Part shown: one piece after another, positions 1 through 8,423 of the stretch
Layout: the number at the start of each line of letters is the position of its first letter
Numbering within the stretch: the stretch's first letter is position 1
Assembly (NCBI GenBank): GCA_030654205.1
Contig: JAURXW010000011.1
Location: 1 to 9,273, forward strand
Length of the DNA stretch: 9,273 nucleotides
Source: Bacteriovorax sp.
GTDB lineage: Bacteria; Bdellovibrionota; Bacteriovoracia; Bacteriovoracales; Bacteriovoracaceae
Reading direction: 5' to 3'
The notes under the pieces: generated by a model
Database searches by the model: none
The model's input: only the letters and a program-made list of their open reading frames with translations
What the model was told of the DNA's origin: nothing
Translations under genes and position numbers: made by a program

Positions 1-16
1 AAAGGTAATATTTTTT

Positions 17-2902
17 TCACTTTGCACCCGCCTTGTCCATTAGAGCCGATCCAGATTCATTAAAAAATTCAGGGATAAATAAAAACTCGTTTTTAACTAA
101 AAACCAGCCATTATCACTTGAAAGAATATTTTCTTTTTCAATTTTTCTAATTGCAGTTTCTCTAAAATCATTGGCCTGTTTAGAAAGTGGCTCCACCAAC
201 TTGGCCATACTCTTTTTAAAAGAAGCAACATATTCAGGAGATTTCCCATCTGGAGAAAAACTGAGAACTTCATTTCTTAAAGCTTCGTGGCCGCTAACTA
301 AATAACGATAGGCTTTAACGATTCCAACACCTGATCCAATTTCGGCAATAGAAACTGCTTCTGTCGTTAAACGATCAAGTTGAGAGAATTTATTTTTAAG
401 AGTTTTGTTATAATCGGCTTCAGGAAAAGCTAACTTTGTTTGAGTTAATTTTTTTAATTGCTCCTCAACCAGAGTTAGTCGAATTAATGATATCGCATCT
501 AAAGCTTCAAGAGGAATATCCATCTTTTGTTTTTTGGAATTGTCATAATAAAAAATCATTCGCGTCCTAACTTTTTTGGCATCTTCAATTCTTCCAATAT
601 TTTCAAGTTCATTGGCAAGGAGAGATGATGGAAAAATTAATTGAGGCCACATTTCTTTTGATACTTCTAACAAGTGTATAATATCGTTGAAAGAACTCCA
701 TTTACTTGCAGCTGCTAATTCATTCAAATGATCAAGGTATCCAGGCAGTGTAACATCGTTACCAAGACCACACTTCGTAGCCTTTCCTAGTAAGTTTTTA
801 CTTTTTTCAAATTGTCGTTCGGCAAGATAAATGACATTGGCATTTTTAAAAAATATGCGTTTATTTTTAGAATCACTTGCACAAAGCTTATCAAAAATCT
901 TTTCACTTAAATTAGCCGACTCAGTAAATTGTCTACGCTGAAATAAATCTGTTGAAAACAAAATATAGTCTTTTTCAAATTTAATTAAATCTGGGACCAT
1001 CATCATACTTGCCGATCGGTCGGCCCATGAAAACATTTGCTTATAGTCCCCTGTTTCATAAAAAAGAATCGTTATGTTATAAGCTGCAGTTTTCTTGGCT
1101 TCAAAATCACTTTCTGGAGATTTGTAAATTTGTAAATAACCACGAAGTGCACCTTTTTTATCGCCTTTAGTACTCGCTTGCTCAACTTTTTCAAACTGCA
1201 TTCCAAGTACTAAGGTTTTAATTTTCTTTGCGTACTCAGGACTTACCTTAAACTCATTATTTTCAATTCGTTTAACCCAATTTGAAAGCGAAACCTTATC
1301 ACCCTTGTCTTTATAAACATCCATAACTTGAGCGAGCATTTTTTCTTGAATTTCATTCTCAGCAGGTAGAGATGATTTGTAATTCATAAGCACTGCTTCT
1401 GCTGCTGCAACATTTTTCTTTTCCATATGTGCAGAGAACAAACGTTGATAAACAACACTGGATTTTTCCCCTTTAGGATTGGCCGATAAAAAACTCTCAT
1501 AAGCTGGTACTAAATAATCTTCAGTAGTTTTTTTCCGAACGCCTTTCCCAAGGGATACCATTAATGCATTACTTGCTAGCCCTTCAGTTTTTTTATCTGC
1601 ATTTTTCTGGGATCGTTTGATTGATTCAGCATAAAGAGGAACAGCTTTATCATATTTACCGATGGCAAAATAAGTTTCTCCCGCATGAAAGTAATCTTCC
1701 TGAGACTTTAGCGGATTCAAAAGCGCATTAATCATGAAATATTCATTCGAGGCCTCAGCTTTTACATTTCGAATATCACCTTGATGATCGTATGTTTTAT
1801 CAACTAATTGGCGTTGAATTAGAGCTGACATTTTTTGAACATTGTATCGTAACACGTCCACTTGATCTGCATTTAAAGTACCTTTAGAAAACTGTAAAGC
1901 CAAAGCTCTACACGCTTCCAAATGTTTTTGATCTTTACCAAATTTTTCATATAGATTTAACAATTCTACGTTGAACTCAATTTCTTCCTTTTCATTTTGC
2001 TTGAATTGAATCCCATCACTTAAAGTTTTTTCAGCAGCAGCAAACTTGCCTTGAGTTTTTAAATAACGTCCGACCTTCAACATAACTTCGCTAACACTTT
2101 TTCCATTTTTTTTATAAAATGTAATTGCATCGTCAGAACGTCCTGCTTCTGTATAAAAGAAGGCCAGATCTCTTTCGATACTTTTCGACATATCTATAAA
2201 TTTACTATTTTTCGAAAGCTCGTAAGCCTCAGTCATGGTTGCGATCGACTTATCGAACTTACCCATCTTAAAATAACTCCACGCTAGATTAAAAGCATCT
2301 TTAGTCCACCATTTATCACGTTTTGTTTTTAGGGCCGCTTCGTATAAAGCCATTGATTTATCAAATGAGCCTTTATTAAAATAAATCTCTGCTAGAGCTA
2401 TCCTAGATTTATCGGCAACAATCGACCCACTATGTGATTCATCCAAAGCTTTTTGAAAAAATTTCTTAGACTGCTCTTCTTGTTTTATTTCTTTGGCATT
2501 GTAGGCCAATACATAATAGGCATCGGCTTTTTCATCAAACTTTGGATATTTTTTTAAAAGAATTAAAACAGTTTTTTGTGCTTGTTCAAAATAACGGCGC
2601 GATTCTTTGAAAAATTCATCTTTATTAGATTTATCTCTGTCGTTGGCCGGAACTTCCAAATATTTTTGATTTTCTAAATCTTTTAATAATCTACCTTTTT
2701 CGAGAAGAATTTGTGCCATCCTTAACATCAAATCTGGGCGATTATTTCCAATTTGCTTATTAAGTCGTGTGACCTCACGAAGCTCTTCATCAAGAACTTT
2801 TAACAGTTCAGTACGCCTTTGCTCAACATCGGCATGGGCCGAGCTAAGTACAGCTGAGAAGATAAAACCTAGGCATAGAATAAAAATTAAATTTCTTTTC
2901 AT
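17..2902 (-). CDS. Large periplasmic TPR protein, GltD/AgmU-like
   Basis: Predicted 961-aa exported protein. The signal peptide covers residues 1-24 (MKRN, then a hydrophobic core, cleavage AHA|D). No lipobox or later membrane segment is visible, which suggests a soluble periplasmic scaffold. After a helical stretch with RPDLMLRMAQILLEKGRL (55-72), TPR repeats are clear near 126-155, 165-195, 202-232, 245-265 and 404-430. More degenerate repeats continue through about 780 (for example 488-512, 605-630 and 690-710). The C-terminal part (about 835-925) has the pattern LKNKFSQLDRL ... AYRYLVSGHEALRNEVL ... VEPLSKQANDF. I associate this with the ends of large deltaproteobacterial TPR proteins such as AgmU/GltD, though this protein is shorter than the roughly 1200-aa Myxococcus protein. 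It is third in the operon, and the frame is closed by TGA at 19-17. The next gene, if any, lies beyond the edge. A generic role in protein-protein assembly is safe; a gliding role is inference. Confidence 0.75.
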   Translation of the reverse strand: MKRNLIFILCLGFIFSAVLSSAHADVEQRRTELLKVLDEELREVTRLNKQIGNNRPDLMLRMAQILLEKGRLLKDLENQKYLEVPANDRDKSNKDEFFKESRRYFEQAQKTVLILLKKYPKFDEKADAYYVLAYNAKEIKQEEQSKKFFQKALDESHSGSIVADKSRIALAEIYFNKGSFDKSMALYEAALKTKRDKWWTKDAFNLAWSYFKMGKFDKSIATMTEAYELSKNSKFIDMSKSIERDLAFFYTEAGRSDDAITFYKKNGKSVSEVMLKVGRYLKTQGKFAAAEKTLSDGIQFKQNEKEEIEFNVELLNLYEKFGKDQKHLEACRALALQFSKGTLNADQVDVLRYNVQKMSALIQRQLVDKTYDHQGDIRNVKAEASNEYFMINALLNPLKSQEDYFHAGETYFAIGKYDKAVPLYAESIKRSQKNADKKTEGLASNALMVSLGKGVRKKTTEDYLVPAYESFLSANPKGEKSSVVYQRLFSAHMEKKNVAAAEAVLMNYKSSLPAENEIQEKMLAQVMDVYKDKGDKVSLSNWVKRIENNEFKVSPEYAKKIKTLVLGMQFEKVEQASTKGDKKGALRGYLQIYKSPESDFEAKKTAAYNITILFYETGDYKQMFSWADRSASMMMVPDLIKFEKDYILFSTDLFQRRQFTESANLSEKIFDKLCASDSKNKRIFFKNANVIYLAERQFEKSKNLLGKATKCGLGNDVTLPGYLDHLNELAAASKWSSFNDIIHLLEVSKEMWPQLIFPSSLLANELENIGRIEDAKKVRTRMIFYYDNSKKQKMDIPLEALDAISLIRLTLVEEQLKKLTQTKLAFPEADYNKTLKNKFSQLDRLTTEAVSIAEIGSGVGIVKAYRYLVSGHEALRNEVLSFSPDGKSPEYVASFKKSMAKLVEPLSKQANDFRETAIRKIEKENILSSDNGWFLVKNEFLFIPEFFNESGSALMDKAGAK

Positions 2903-2908
2903 AAATTA
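2900..2908 (-). promoter_or_regulatory. TAA-TTT-ATG junction, likely translational coupling of the two TPR genes
   Basis: The stop of the 473-aa gene (2908-2906) is only 3 nt from the ATG at 2902, as TAATTTATG on the minus strand. The preceding 20 nt contain no convincing Shine-Dalgarno sequence. Ribosomes ending the upstream gene probably restart here. Confidence 0.6.
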
Positions 2909-4327
2909 TTTACATTCAGATTTGAGCGAGAAAACATAGTCACCTAGTTCATCTGCCCAAAATTCCCCATTAAAAGTCCAAAAATATTGTTTATCAGATC
3001 TTCTGACATGAGCGATATTTCCCCGTGCTCTTACATCGTCTGAGCGTGGCGATAAGTTTTCATACAACTCAGTTTTTCTTTTAGAAAGTACTTCGAGTTT
3101 TATATAACTCATATCTTCAAAAGCACGAACAATTTGAGCAGCATAAAGTTGAAGTTGTCCCCGAATATAACTACCAATCAGATTGCGTTGCATATTAAGC
3201 GATTCTTTTAAGTTTTCATTAAGAACTGCTTTTAGTTTTTCATTACCAACAGATTTCATACGTTCAATTTCATCTCGGCCAGCATTGAAGGAACTATAGA
3301 GTTCCAAATAGGCAGGATCTCTGGCAACTGAAGCTAAGGCAGTATTTAATATTGCATTATTTTTTATTTTGCCTTCAGAGTTTTCTTTAACTAATGAGTA
3401 ATATTGTTTGTAATCCTTCCCCATTGAATCAATAAATTTCTTGTAACTCTCGTTGTCATTTTCGTACTTGGTATAAAAGGCTTCAACTGTATTTTTTGAA
3501 TCATCCCAAAGACAAAGCTCCATGTAAGACAGCGCTTTTAAAACCTCTATCTCTGGATTAAAAATATAATTAAACACAGGGGCTTTGTAGGTAACGAGCT
3601 TCCCTAGTGTGCGGTTATAATCTTTTAAATAGAAACTATTCCATGCTTCTTCGAATAAAATTTCAGGCCAAATATAAGAAGACTTTTCCAAATCAAGATA
3701 GTTCAAATAGGCATCATCAAATTTCTGAAGAGCAAATTGAGCACGGGGAATTCCCACAACACAATAATCACGACTAATTTTTAACTGTCTTAGTCGATCT
3801 TTATCAGTTTCTTTTTTAATATGTGCTTCAGCAACATTAATACACTCTTTAAAAACTCTCGTTGCTTGCTCTTCACGTTTACTAACAGAATAAATACTTC
3901 CCTCAAGTAAAAGAGCAAAAGGTTTTACAGGATTCCAATCTTCAATATTTTTTTCTAAATATTTTAAGGCTTGATCATACTTACCTTGTCTAAAATATTT
4001 TCGTGCTAAAATATAACGGATGGTTGGGGCATTAGATTTTTCCAAAATATTTGAAGGAAGTACTTCAAATTGTTTTACGCCAACTTCGCTTATTAATTCA
4101 TCCACAACTTTATCAACAGCAGCATCATTAACTTTATTCGTTGTAGCTAGATATTCTTTAAGAAATGGAATGGCACTGAAATACATTTTTTCTTGTATTA
4201 ATTCTGATACAAGTTGCGGATATCGATTTTTATCGCCGTTTTGATAAATCTTCCAAGCACCCTGAAATGAAGCGTGAGCACTCATTCCAAAACTAAGAAG
4301 AATAATCGCTAAGAATGACTTCTTCAT
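2906..4327 (-). CDS. Periplasmic TPR-like protein with aromatic C-terminal tail, GltE/AglT-like
   Basis: Predicted 473-aa exported protein. Residues 1-19 form a signal peptide (MKKSFLAIILL..., cleavage after AHA). No lipobox cysteine is seen, so it is probably soluble periplasmic. Helical TPR-like repeats occupy much of residues 30-290, clearest at 103-130 (RYILARKYFRQGKYDQALKY), 195-212 (AQFALQKFDDAYLNYLDL) and 222-245 (EILFEEAWNSFYLKDYNRTL). Residues 355-425 look like a charged helical or coiled-coil stretch. The protein closes with YFWTFNGEFWADELGDY (448-464) and a cysteine at 472. I recall similar tails in deltaproteobacterial TPR proteins, including the AglT/GltE gliding group, whose size is also close. 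This is memory, not a search. It sits between the barrel gene (13 nt) and the larger TPR gene (3 nt). TPR proteins act as binding scaffolds, so a likely role is linking the barrel to other periplasmic parts. No enzymatic motif is visible. Confidence 0.72.
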   Translation of the reverse strand: MKKSFLAIILLSFGMSAHASFQGAWKIYQNGDKNRYPQLVSELIQEKMYFSAIPFLKEYLATTNKVNDAAVDKVVDELISEVGVKQFEVLPSNILEKSNAPTIRYILARKYFRQGKYDQALKYLEKNIEDWNPVKPFALLLEGSIYSVSKREEQATRVFKECINVAEAHIKKETDKDRLRQLKISRDYCVVGIPRAQFALQKFDDAYLNYLDLEKSSYIWPEILFEEAWNSFYLKDYNRTLGKLVTYKAPVFNYIFNPEIEVLKALSYMELCLWDDSKNTVEAFYTKYENDNESYKKFIDSMGKDYKQYYSLVKENSEGKIKNNAILNTALASVARDPAYLELYSSFNAGRDEIERMKSVGNEKLKAVLNENLKESLNMQRNLIGSYIRGQLQLYAAQIVRAFEDMSYIKLEVLSKRKTELYENLSPRSDDVRARGNIAHVRRSDKQYFWTFNGEFWADELGDYVFSLKSECK

Positions 4328-4338
4328 ATTCTCTCCCT
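4328..4338 (-). promoter_or_regulatory. Strong ribosome binding site of the 473-aa TPR gene
   Basis: The 13 nt between the barrel gene's TAA and the next ATG read TTAGGGAGAGAAT on the minus strand. AGGGAG (4338-4333) lies 5 nt before ATG 4327. The gap holds only this site, so the gene must be co-transcribed with the barrel gene. Confidence 0.75.
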
Positions 4339-4340
4339 AA

Positions 4341-5051
4341 TTAAAATGAGTAACCTAAAGATAATGTAGCATCGTAATTGGACTTATATGAAGATCCAGG
4401 AGTAGAAATATTATTTGTGCTAAAATGTACCGCTGTTAAATCTGTTCTAACGCTAAAGGATTGGTCCAGGTAAAATTTCATTCCGGCCTCCCACATTATC
4501 CCACCATGAGTTTCAAGTGTTTCCTGATTGGCATAAAGAGCACTGACAAAAGCCAGCTTGTTATTTTTTTCTTTTAGGCTTGCGTAACCTAATCCAAAAA
4601 TCCAATCCATATAAACAATTTTATTAAATGTATTTATTTTACTATAAAATGGTGACCATAAGGCCATCACACCAACGTAATTATCTACGATTCTTCTAAA
4701 TGGCGTAGTACCAGTTCCTTGCGGACCGGAACTTCTAACTCCCTTGGCTGTATCGTTTTCTTTTCCAGAATTTTTGGAATATAAACCCTCAAATCCAAAA
4801 TCTTCTGTAATAAAATATCCTAATCGCCCCTGGATTGCAGTCGAATTTACAAATGCTCCGGAAGTTGTAATTCCTGCACCGGCGTTAACATGCAAGTGTC
4901 CAGCTTTTTTAAATTTTCTATTTTGAAGTACATAAACTTCTTTATCTGGATCAAGCCAAGAAAATTCATATATGTCTTTTTCACTTGCAAAGATTTTTGA
5001 AGTTATTGAAAGTGAGAGCAAAAGAGACAAGGCCAAAAGTTTTGATTTCAT
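4341..5051 (-). CDS. Outer membrane beta-barrel domain protein (OMP_myx-like)
   Basis: Predicted 236-aa outer-membrane protein. The first 22 residues form a Sec signal peptide (MKSK, then a leucine-rich core, then the likely cleavage IFA|SE). The mature N terminus carries a distinctive segment, YEFSWLDPDKEVYVLQNR (residues 28-45). From memory it resembles the start of the 'outer membrane beta-barrel domain' family of Myxococcota and Bdellovibrionota. The remainder alternates short hydrophobic/polar stretches with aromatic residues (for example GRLGYFITEDFGFEGLY), as in a small eight-stranded or slightly larger barrel. It ends in LSLGYSF, a good C-terminal beta-signal for BAM insertion. It is first of three tightly packed genes for exported proteins, so it may be the membrane anchor or pore of a complex with the two TPR proteins. 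GltA, GltB and GltH of the Myxococcus gliding machinery are barrels of this general kind, but I cannot assign a specific one. The function is inferred from family and context only. Confidence 0.75.
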   Translation of the reverse strand: MKSKLLALSLLLSLSITSKIFASEKDIYEFSWLDPDKEVYVLQNRKFKKAGHLHVNAGAGITTSGAFVNSTAIQGRLGYFITEDFGFEGLYSKNSGKENDTAKGVRSSGPQGTGTTPFRRIVDNYVGVMALWSPFYSKINTFNKIVYMDWIFGLGYASLKEKNNKLAFVSALYANQETLETHGGIMWEAGMKFYLDQSFSVRTDLTAVHFSTNNISTPGSSYKSNYDATLSLGYSF

Positions 5052-5060
5052 ACGCATCCT
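5049..5060 (-). promoter_or_regulatory. Ribosome binding site deciding the start of the beta-barrel gene
   Basis: On the minus strand the sequence is AGGATGCGTATG: AGGA (5060-5057), 5 nt, then ATG at 5051. The nearby in-frame ATG at 5057 overlaps this AGGA and so lacks a properly spaced site. A TTG at 5078 would put six to nine extra residues ahead of the signal peptide. The ATG at 5051 is therefore preferred. Confidence 0.6.
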
Positions 5061-5105
5061 GCTTTTAAATATCGCCAATTCATTTGGTAAGAGAATTTAA
5101 TTATT

Positions 5106-5133
5106 ATTTTAACACAGGCTGGGAGGCTCGCAA
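5106..5133 (-). promoter_or_regulatory. Putative sigma-70-type promoter for the barrel/TPR operon
   Basis: In the 90-nt gap after addA the minus strand reads TTGCGA (5133-5128), 16 nt, then TAAAAT (5111-5106). These match the -35 consensus at four of six positions and the -10 consensus at five of six. Transcription would start near 5099, leaving a leader of about 48 nt before the ATG at 5051. The rest of the gap is AT-rich. The match is by eye in AT-rich DNA, so the call is moderate. Confidence 0.4.
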
Positions 5134-5141
5134 CTAAATCA

Positions 5142-8100
5142 CTAAAAGTGTAGTTTTTCACCTTTTTTGCAAATAGTGGAGTATTCGCAGTGGGAACAAT
5201 GGCTTGAATTTACCTGATTGAGTGACTCTGTTTTTTTCCAAAAAGTAAAAAGTACCTGAGTAATCTCATTGAATGTTACAACTTTTGTCACAGCTTCTAA
5301 TTGGTCAAGATAAAGCAGCGATAATTCTATTTTATTGTTTTGATCAATTTTATATATATTTCCATAGGCGTATGCATAACTCATTAATTGAAACCAATAA
5401 CTTGATTCATTTTCGGCATTTCGGATTCCAGTTTTAAAATCCCAAACAATTAATTTTTCTACTGGATTACTATTTTTGTGAATAAAAACTAAATCAGGAG
5501 TACCGCTAATCATTTGTCCAAAAAATGAAAACTTAATCATGCGTTCACTAACAGCATCAAAGTCTTGCTGAAAACGATCTGCTAATTGATAGGCCCAAAT
5601 AATTTTATTTTTTTCTTTTTCTGGCACATCTCCTACTTCAATTTCCTTTAAAAAAAGTTTAGACAAAAAGCTGTGAACTTCGGTTCCGCGTTTTTTTGAA
5701 GAATAAAAAATTTCTGCACCATCACCAGCTTCCTCTTCATTCTCAATAATGAATTTATTTTTTGTTTCATTTTTATCGGGATCAATTTTGCAAATATTTT
5801 GTAAATAAAACTTAAAAGGACAATCAGCAATTGTAGCTAGCCTTGTTACAGACAGTTCTGAAATAAGTCCTAAATTAGATTCTCCCTTTCGAGCAAGTAA
5901 TCCAACAGGGTCGCGTTGAATCAGGGAAATATCTAATTTTTTTTGCCCCTGACTTTCAAGACTCGTTTCAACTTTATTTACATCATTTAACCGCAAAGCC
6001 TGAATCCAACTATTATCGTAATTATGTAAATCCTTTGGTGCATCTTTAACGATACTCCACAAGTCAACATAGGCTAGATGCTTTACGGCCCGTGTACAGG
6101 CAACATAAAGCAATCTCTTACTTTCTGAAAAATCCTTCAGAGTCAAAATTTCTGACTCCAAATGATAAAATGGGGATTTAAAGAATCTTTTTTGTTCAAA
6201 AGTTTTTTTCCATTTGAAACTATGTGGAAACTTTCCAATATGATTTTTCATACCATTATAGCGTCCGTTGGTATGAACACCTCCAAGTAAAACAGCATCG
6301 AACTCAAGTCCCTTTGAGGCATGGGCCGACATTATGATAATTCTTTTCTTACCATTCGTCCCCGCCTCTCCACTCATCATCTCACAGGCATAATCCTCGC
6401 CTTCGTCGTTTTTTAACAAGTGGTAAACAGCGACAACATCTTCCTTCGTTAATCTGCAAATGGCATCAATTAATTCTGCATTTTGCGCATGGAAAGAATT
6501 AGACAATCCAAGTGAGAAAATAATTTTATGAAAAGCCAATCGCAAGCCCAGAATCTTCAAATCTTCGAGGAATTGATCAATGAGTTGAGTATTCAAAAAG
6601 TTAACTTCTACAATTGCCAATAGTGTCTTTAGTAAAAGCAAAGAGGAGGTCTTTTTACTTAGATCATTTTGATTTAATTGAATTTCGATAAGATATAACA
6701 ATATATTAATTAACGGGTCGTCAGCGAATTTAATTTTAATCTGTGCTGCAAAAGCTATTTCATTTTTTAAAAGATGCTCTAATAAGTAAGCACTTGGTTT
6801 AAGTTTTCTATATAGAATACAAATTGTTTGAATTTCGTCTTTAAATAATAAAGTTTTTATATGATCGCTTAAAACGTTTGCTTCTAATTGATCTAGCTCC
6901 AGATCTGCAATATTACCTACGATCTCAGTTCTTAATGCTATAACTTCTCCAGATCCAGAGATACTCTTGGATGGAATTACTTGTGCCTCCATCTCAACAC
7001 TATGGGGATCTAGTCCTTCATACTTCAGGCCCAGTGGAAATACTTTTTCAAACAAGCTATTGTTAAATTCGATGATTGAATGGAGTGATCTAAAATTATT
7101 CTTTAAAAAATAATTATTATCATTTCCTAAAAATTGAGCGCAATCTGCAAAAACTTGCAACTCTCCCCCTCGAAATCCATAAATTGCTTGTTTTTTATCC
7201 CCGACACAAAAAATTTTTTCAGTTTTTTTACCAATTAGATTTTTTAGAATTTCAAATTGAATATAAGAAGTGTCTTGGAACTCATCTACAATAAAATATG
7301 TAAAACTTTCTTGTACTTTAACAAGTACTTCGGGGCTTTTGAGACCCTCGAGAACATAATACTCCAAATCGGAAAAAGAAAATCCATCTATTTCAAGGTA
7401 GTGCGAATTAACATAATTAAACAAATGAGAAATCGTAGAAACCCAATCTTTATATATTTCAAAGTTGTCCTTGAGAGCGGCTAAGTCTTCTGACAATTCC
7501 TTTAAGTCACTTTTAAATTCTCGAATTGCATCGAGCGTTTTCTTTTGATCTTCTGAAATTTCTTTTGAATTAGTGATTGGAAATCTTGCTATGGTTTTAA
7601 AAAAATCATGATAAGTCATGTAATTTGAAGAATTAATTTGCCCGTTACTTATTTGCAGTTCATTAAAATCAATAATTAGCTCGTACCATTTTTTTGATTT
7701 TTCTTTAGTCGAAGTTAAAAGATCTATACTTGTATTAAATAGAAAGGAATACCCTTTAACGTCAATGAATTGTAGGAAGAATTGATCAATTTCACTATCT
7801 GCAGTTGTTGATAATTTAGGATTATTCCATAATACTCTCAACTCAGGTGAAGAAAAAATTTCAATCATTGCACTAAGTAAGGACTGTGAACCAGCAAGAA
7901 ATATTGGGTCCAGGGTTTTTTGATTTTCCTTAAACCATTGATTAAATAATTTTTGAATCTTATCTTTATGTTCAATTGAAGAAACTAAATTTATCTCTTG
8001 TGGGAAATCGCTCCAAAATCCAAGTCGCAACAAACGATGGCAAAAACCATGTATCGTTGTAATATTCAAAGCAGAGAGGTTTTGTCTTACGAGGGTCCAG

Positions 8101-8423
8101 AATATTAAACTTGATTCACTATCTTCATTTTCGTATTCAATGAGAATTTCTTCCACTCTTTTCATCATACGAACAGACATTTCACCGGCGGCTTTTTTTG
8201 TAAAAGTCATTAAAACAATTTTAGAGAGCTCAGAGGAAATGCGCTTATTCCATTCACTGGAAGTGGTATTTTCTTGAATTTGACCCAATAGATAAACTAA
8301 ATGCTCAATGAGAACAAATGTTTTTCCCGAACCTGCTCCTGCAGAGAGAATCTTCCCTCCTAAATGAAAAATCGCATTTTGTTGCTCTTCATTGGGAGTT
8401 TTTTTAAAAGTTGCAGGTATCAT
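5142..8423 (-). CDS. addA: AddA-like ATP-dependent helicase/exonuclease subunit (UvrD/RecB family)
   Basis: Predicted 1093-aa cytoplasmic SF1A helicase with a C-terminal PD-(D/E)XK nuclease. It would translocate 3'-5' on DNA and resect double-strand breaks with its AddB partner. Helicase motifs in order: Q-motif near T9-Q14; Walker A GAGSGKT (29-35); Ia TFTKKAAGEM (73-82); TIHGFC (123-128); Walker B DEFQDT (from 380); III VGDKKQAIYGFR (407-418); IV NFRS (443); V SAHASKGLEFD (from 699); VI LLYVACTRA (R778). The nuclease domain has C868, H917 (GTEVH), D977 (GTPD), D995-F-K997 and Q1012-x3-Y1016. It ends with C1076-x2-C1079-x5-C1085, a [4Fe-4S] signature not typical of AddA. The length is a little below Bacillus AddA (about 1230 aa). 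I chose the ATG at 8423, which overlaps the previous stop as ATGA with AAGGAG 11 nt upstream. A TTG at 8432 sits too close to that Shine-Dalgarno. RecB is the main alternative name, but the AddB-like neighbour argues for AddA. Confidence 0.88.
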   Translation of the reverse strand: MIPATFKKTPNEEQQNAIFHLGGKILSAGAGSGKTFVLIEHLVYLLGQIQENTTSSEWNKRISSELSKIVLMTFTKKAAGEMSVRMMKRVEEILIEYENEDSESSLIFWTLVRQNLSALNITTIHGFCHRLLRLGFWSDFPQEINLVSSIEHKDKIQKLFNQWFKENQKTLDPIFLAGSQSLLSAMIEIFSSPELRVLWNNPKLSTTADSEIDQFFLQFIDVKGYSFLFNTSIDLLTSTKEKSKKWYELIIDFNELQISNGQINSSNYMTYHDFFKTIARFPITNSKEISEDQKKTLDAIREFKSDLKELSEDLAALKDNFEIYKDWVSTISHLFNYVNSHYLEIDGFSFSDLEYYVLEGLKSPEVLVKVQESFTYFIVDEFQDTSYIQFEILKNLIGKKTEKIFCVGDKKQAIYGFRGGELQVFADCAQFLGNDNNYFLKNNFRSLHSIIEFNNSLFEKVFPLGLKYEGLDPHSVEMEAQVIPSKSISGSGEVIALRTEIVGNIADLELDQLEANVLSDHIKTLLFKDEIQTICILYRKLKPSAYLLEHLLKNEIAFAAQIKIKFADDPLINILLYLIEIQLNQNDLSKKTSSLLLLKTLLAIVEVNFLNTQLIDQFLEDLKILGLRLAFHKIIFSLGLSNSFHAQNAELIDAICRLTKEDVVAVYHLLKNDEGEDYACEMMSGEAGTNGKKRIIIMSAHASKGLEFDAVLLGGVHTNGRYNGMKNHIGKFPHSFKWKKTFEQKRFFKSPFYHLESEILTLKDFSESKRLLYVACTRAVKHLAYVDLWSIVKDAPKDLHNYDNSWIQALRLNDVNKVETSLESQGQKKLDISLIQRDPVGLLARKGESNLGLISELSVTRLATIADCPFKFYLQNICKIDPDKNETKNKFIIENEEEAGDGAEIFYSSKKRGTEVHSFLSKLFLKEIEVGDVPEKEKNKIIWAYQLADRFQQDFDAVSERMIKFSFFGQMISGTPDLVFIHKNSNPVEKLIVWDFKTGIRNAENESSYWFQLMSYAYAYGNIYKIDQNNKIELSLLYLDQLEAVTKVVTFNEITQVLFTFWKKTESLNQVNSSHCSHCEYSTICKKGEKLHF

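Noticed and set aside
33..305. 90-codon plus-strand open frame
   Set aside because: It lies fully antisense to the 961-aa TPR gene, has no recognisable motif or ribosome binding site, and looks like a chance frame in AT-rich DNA.
1012..1019. Palindrome CCGATCGG
   Set aside because: It is eight bases, inside a coding region (codons for Ala-Asp-Arg), with no second copy noticed nearby; it is best explained by chance.
4020..4926. Plus-strand open frames at 4020-4244 and 4744-4926
   Set aside because: Both are antisense to well-supported genes with signal peptides and family features, and neither has supporting features of its own.
5052..5078. Longer start of the beta-barrel protein from TTG 5078 or ATG 5057
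   Set aside because: These add a few residues before a textbook signal peptide, and the spaced AGGA fits ATG 5051 better.
5114..5133. Possible terminator in the G/C-rich patch after addA
   Set aside because: The patch contains a direct repeat (GGCT-GGGA-GGCT) rather than an inverted one, so it cannot form a stable stem, and no T run follows it directly on the minus strand.
5648..7484. Short open frames inside the AddA-like gene (5648-5830 minus, 7257-7484 plus)
   Set aside because: They overlap the helicase and nuclease motifs in another frame or strand and have low-complexity, Lys/Phe-rich translations.
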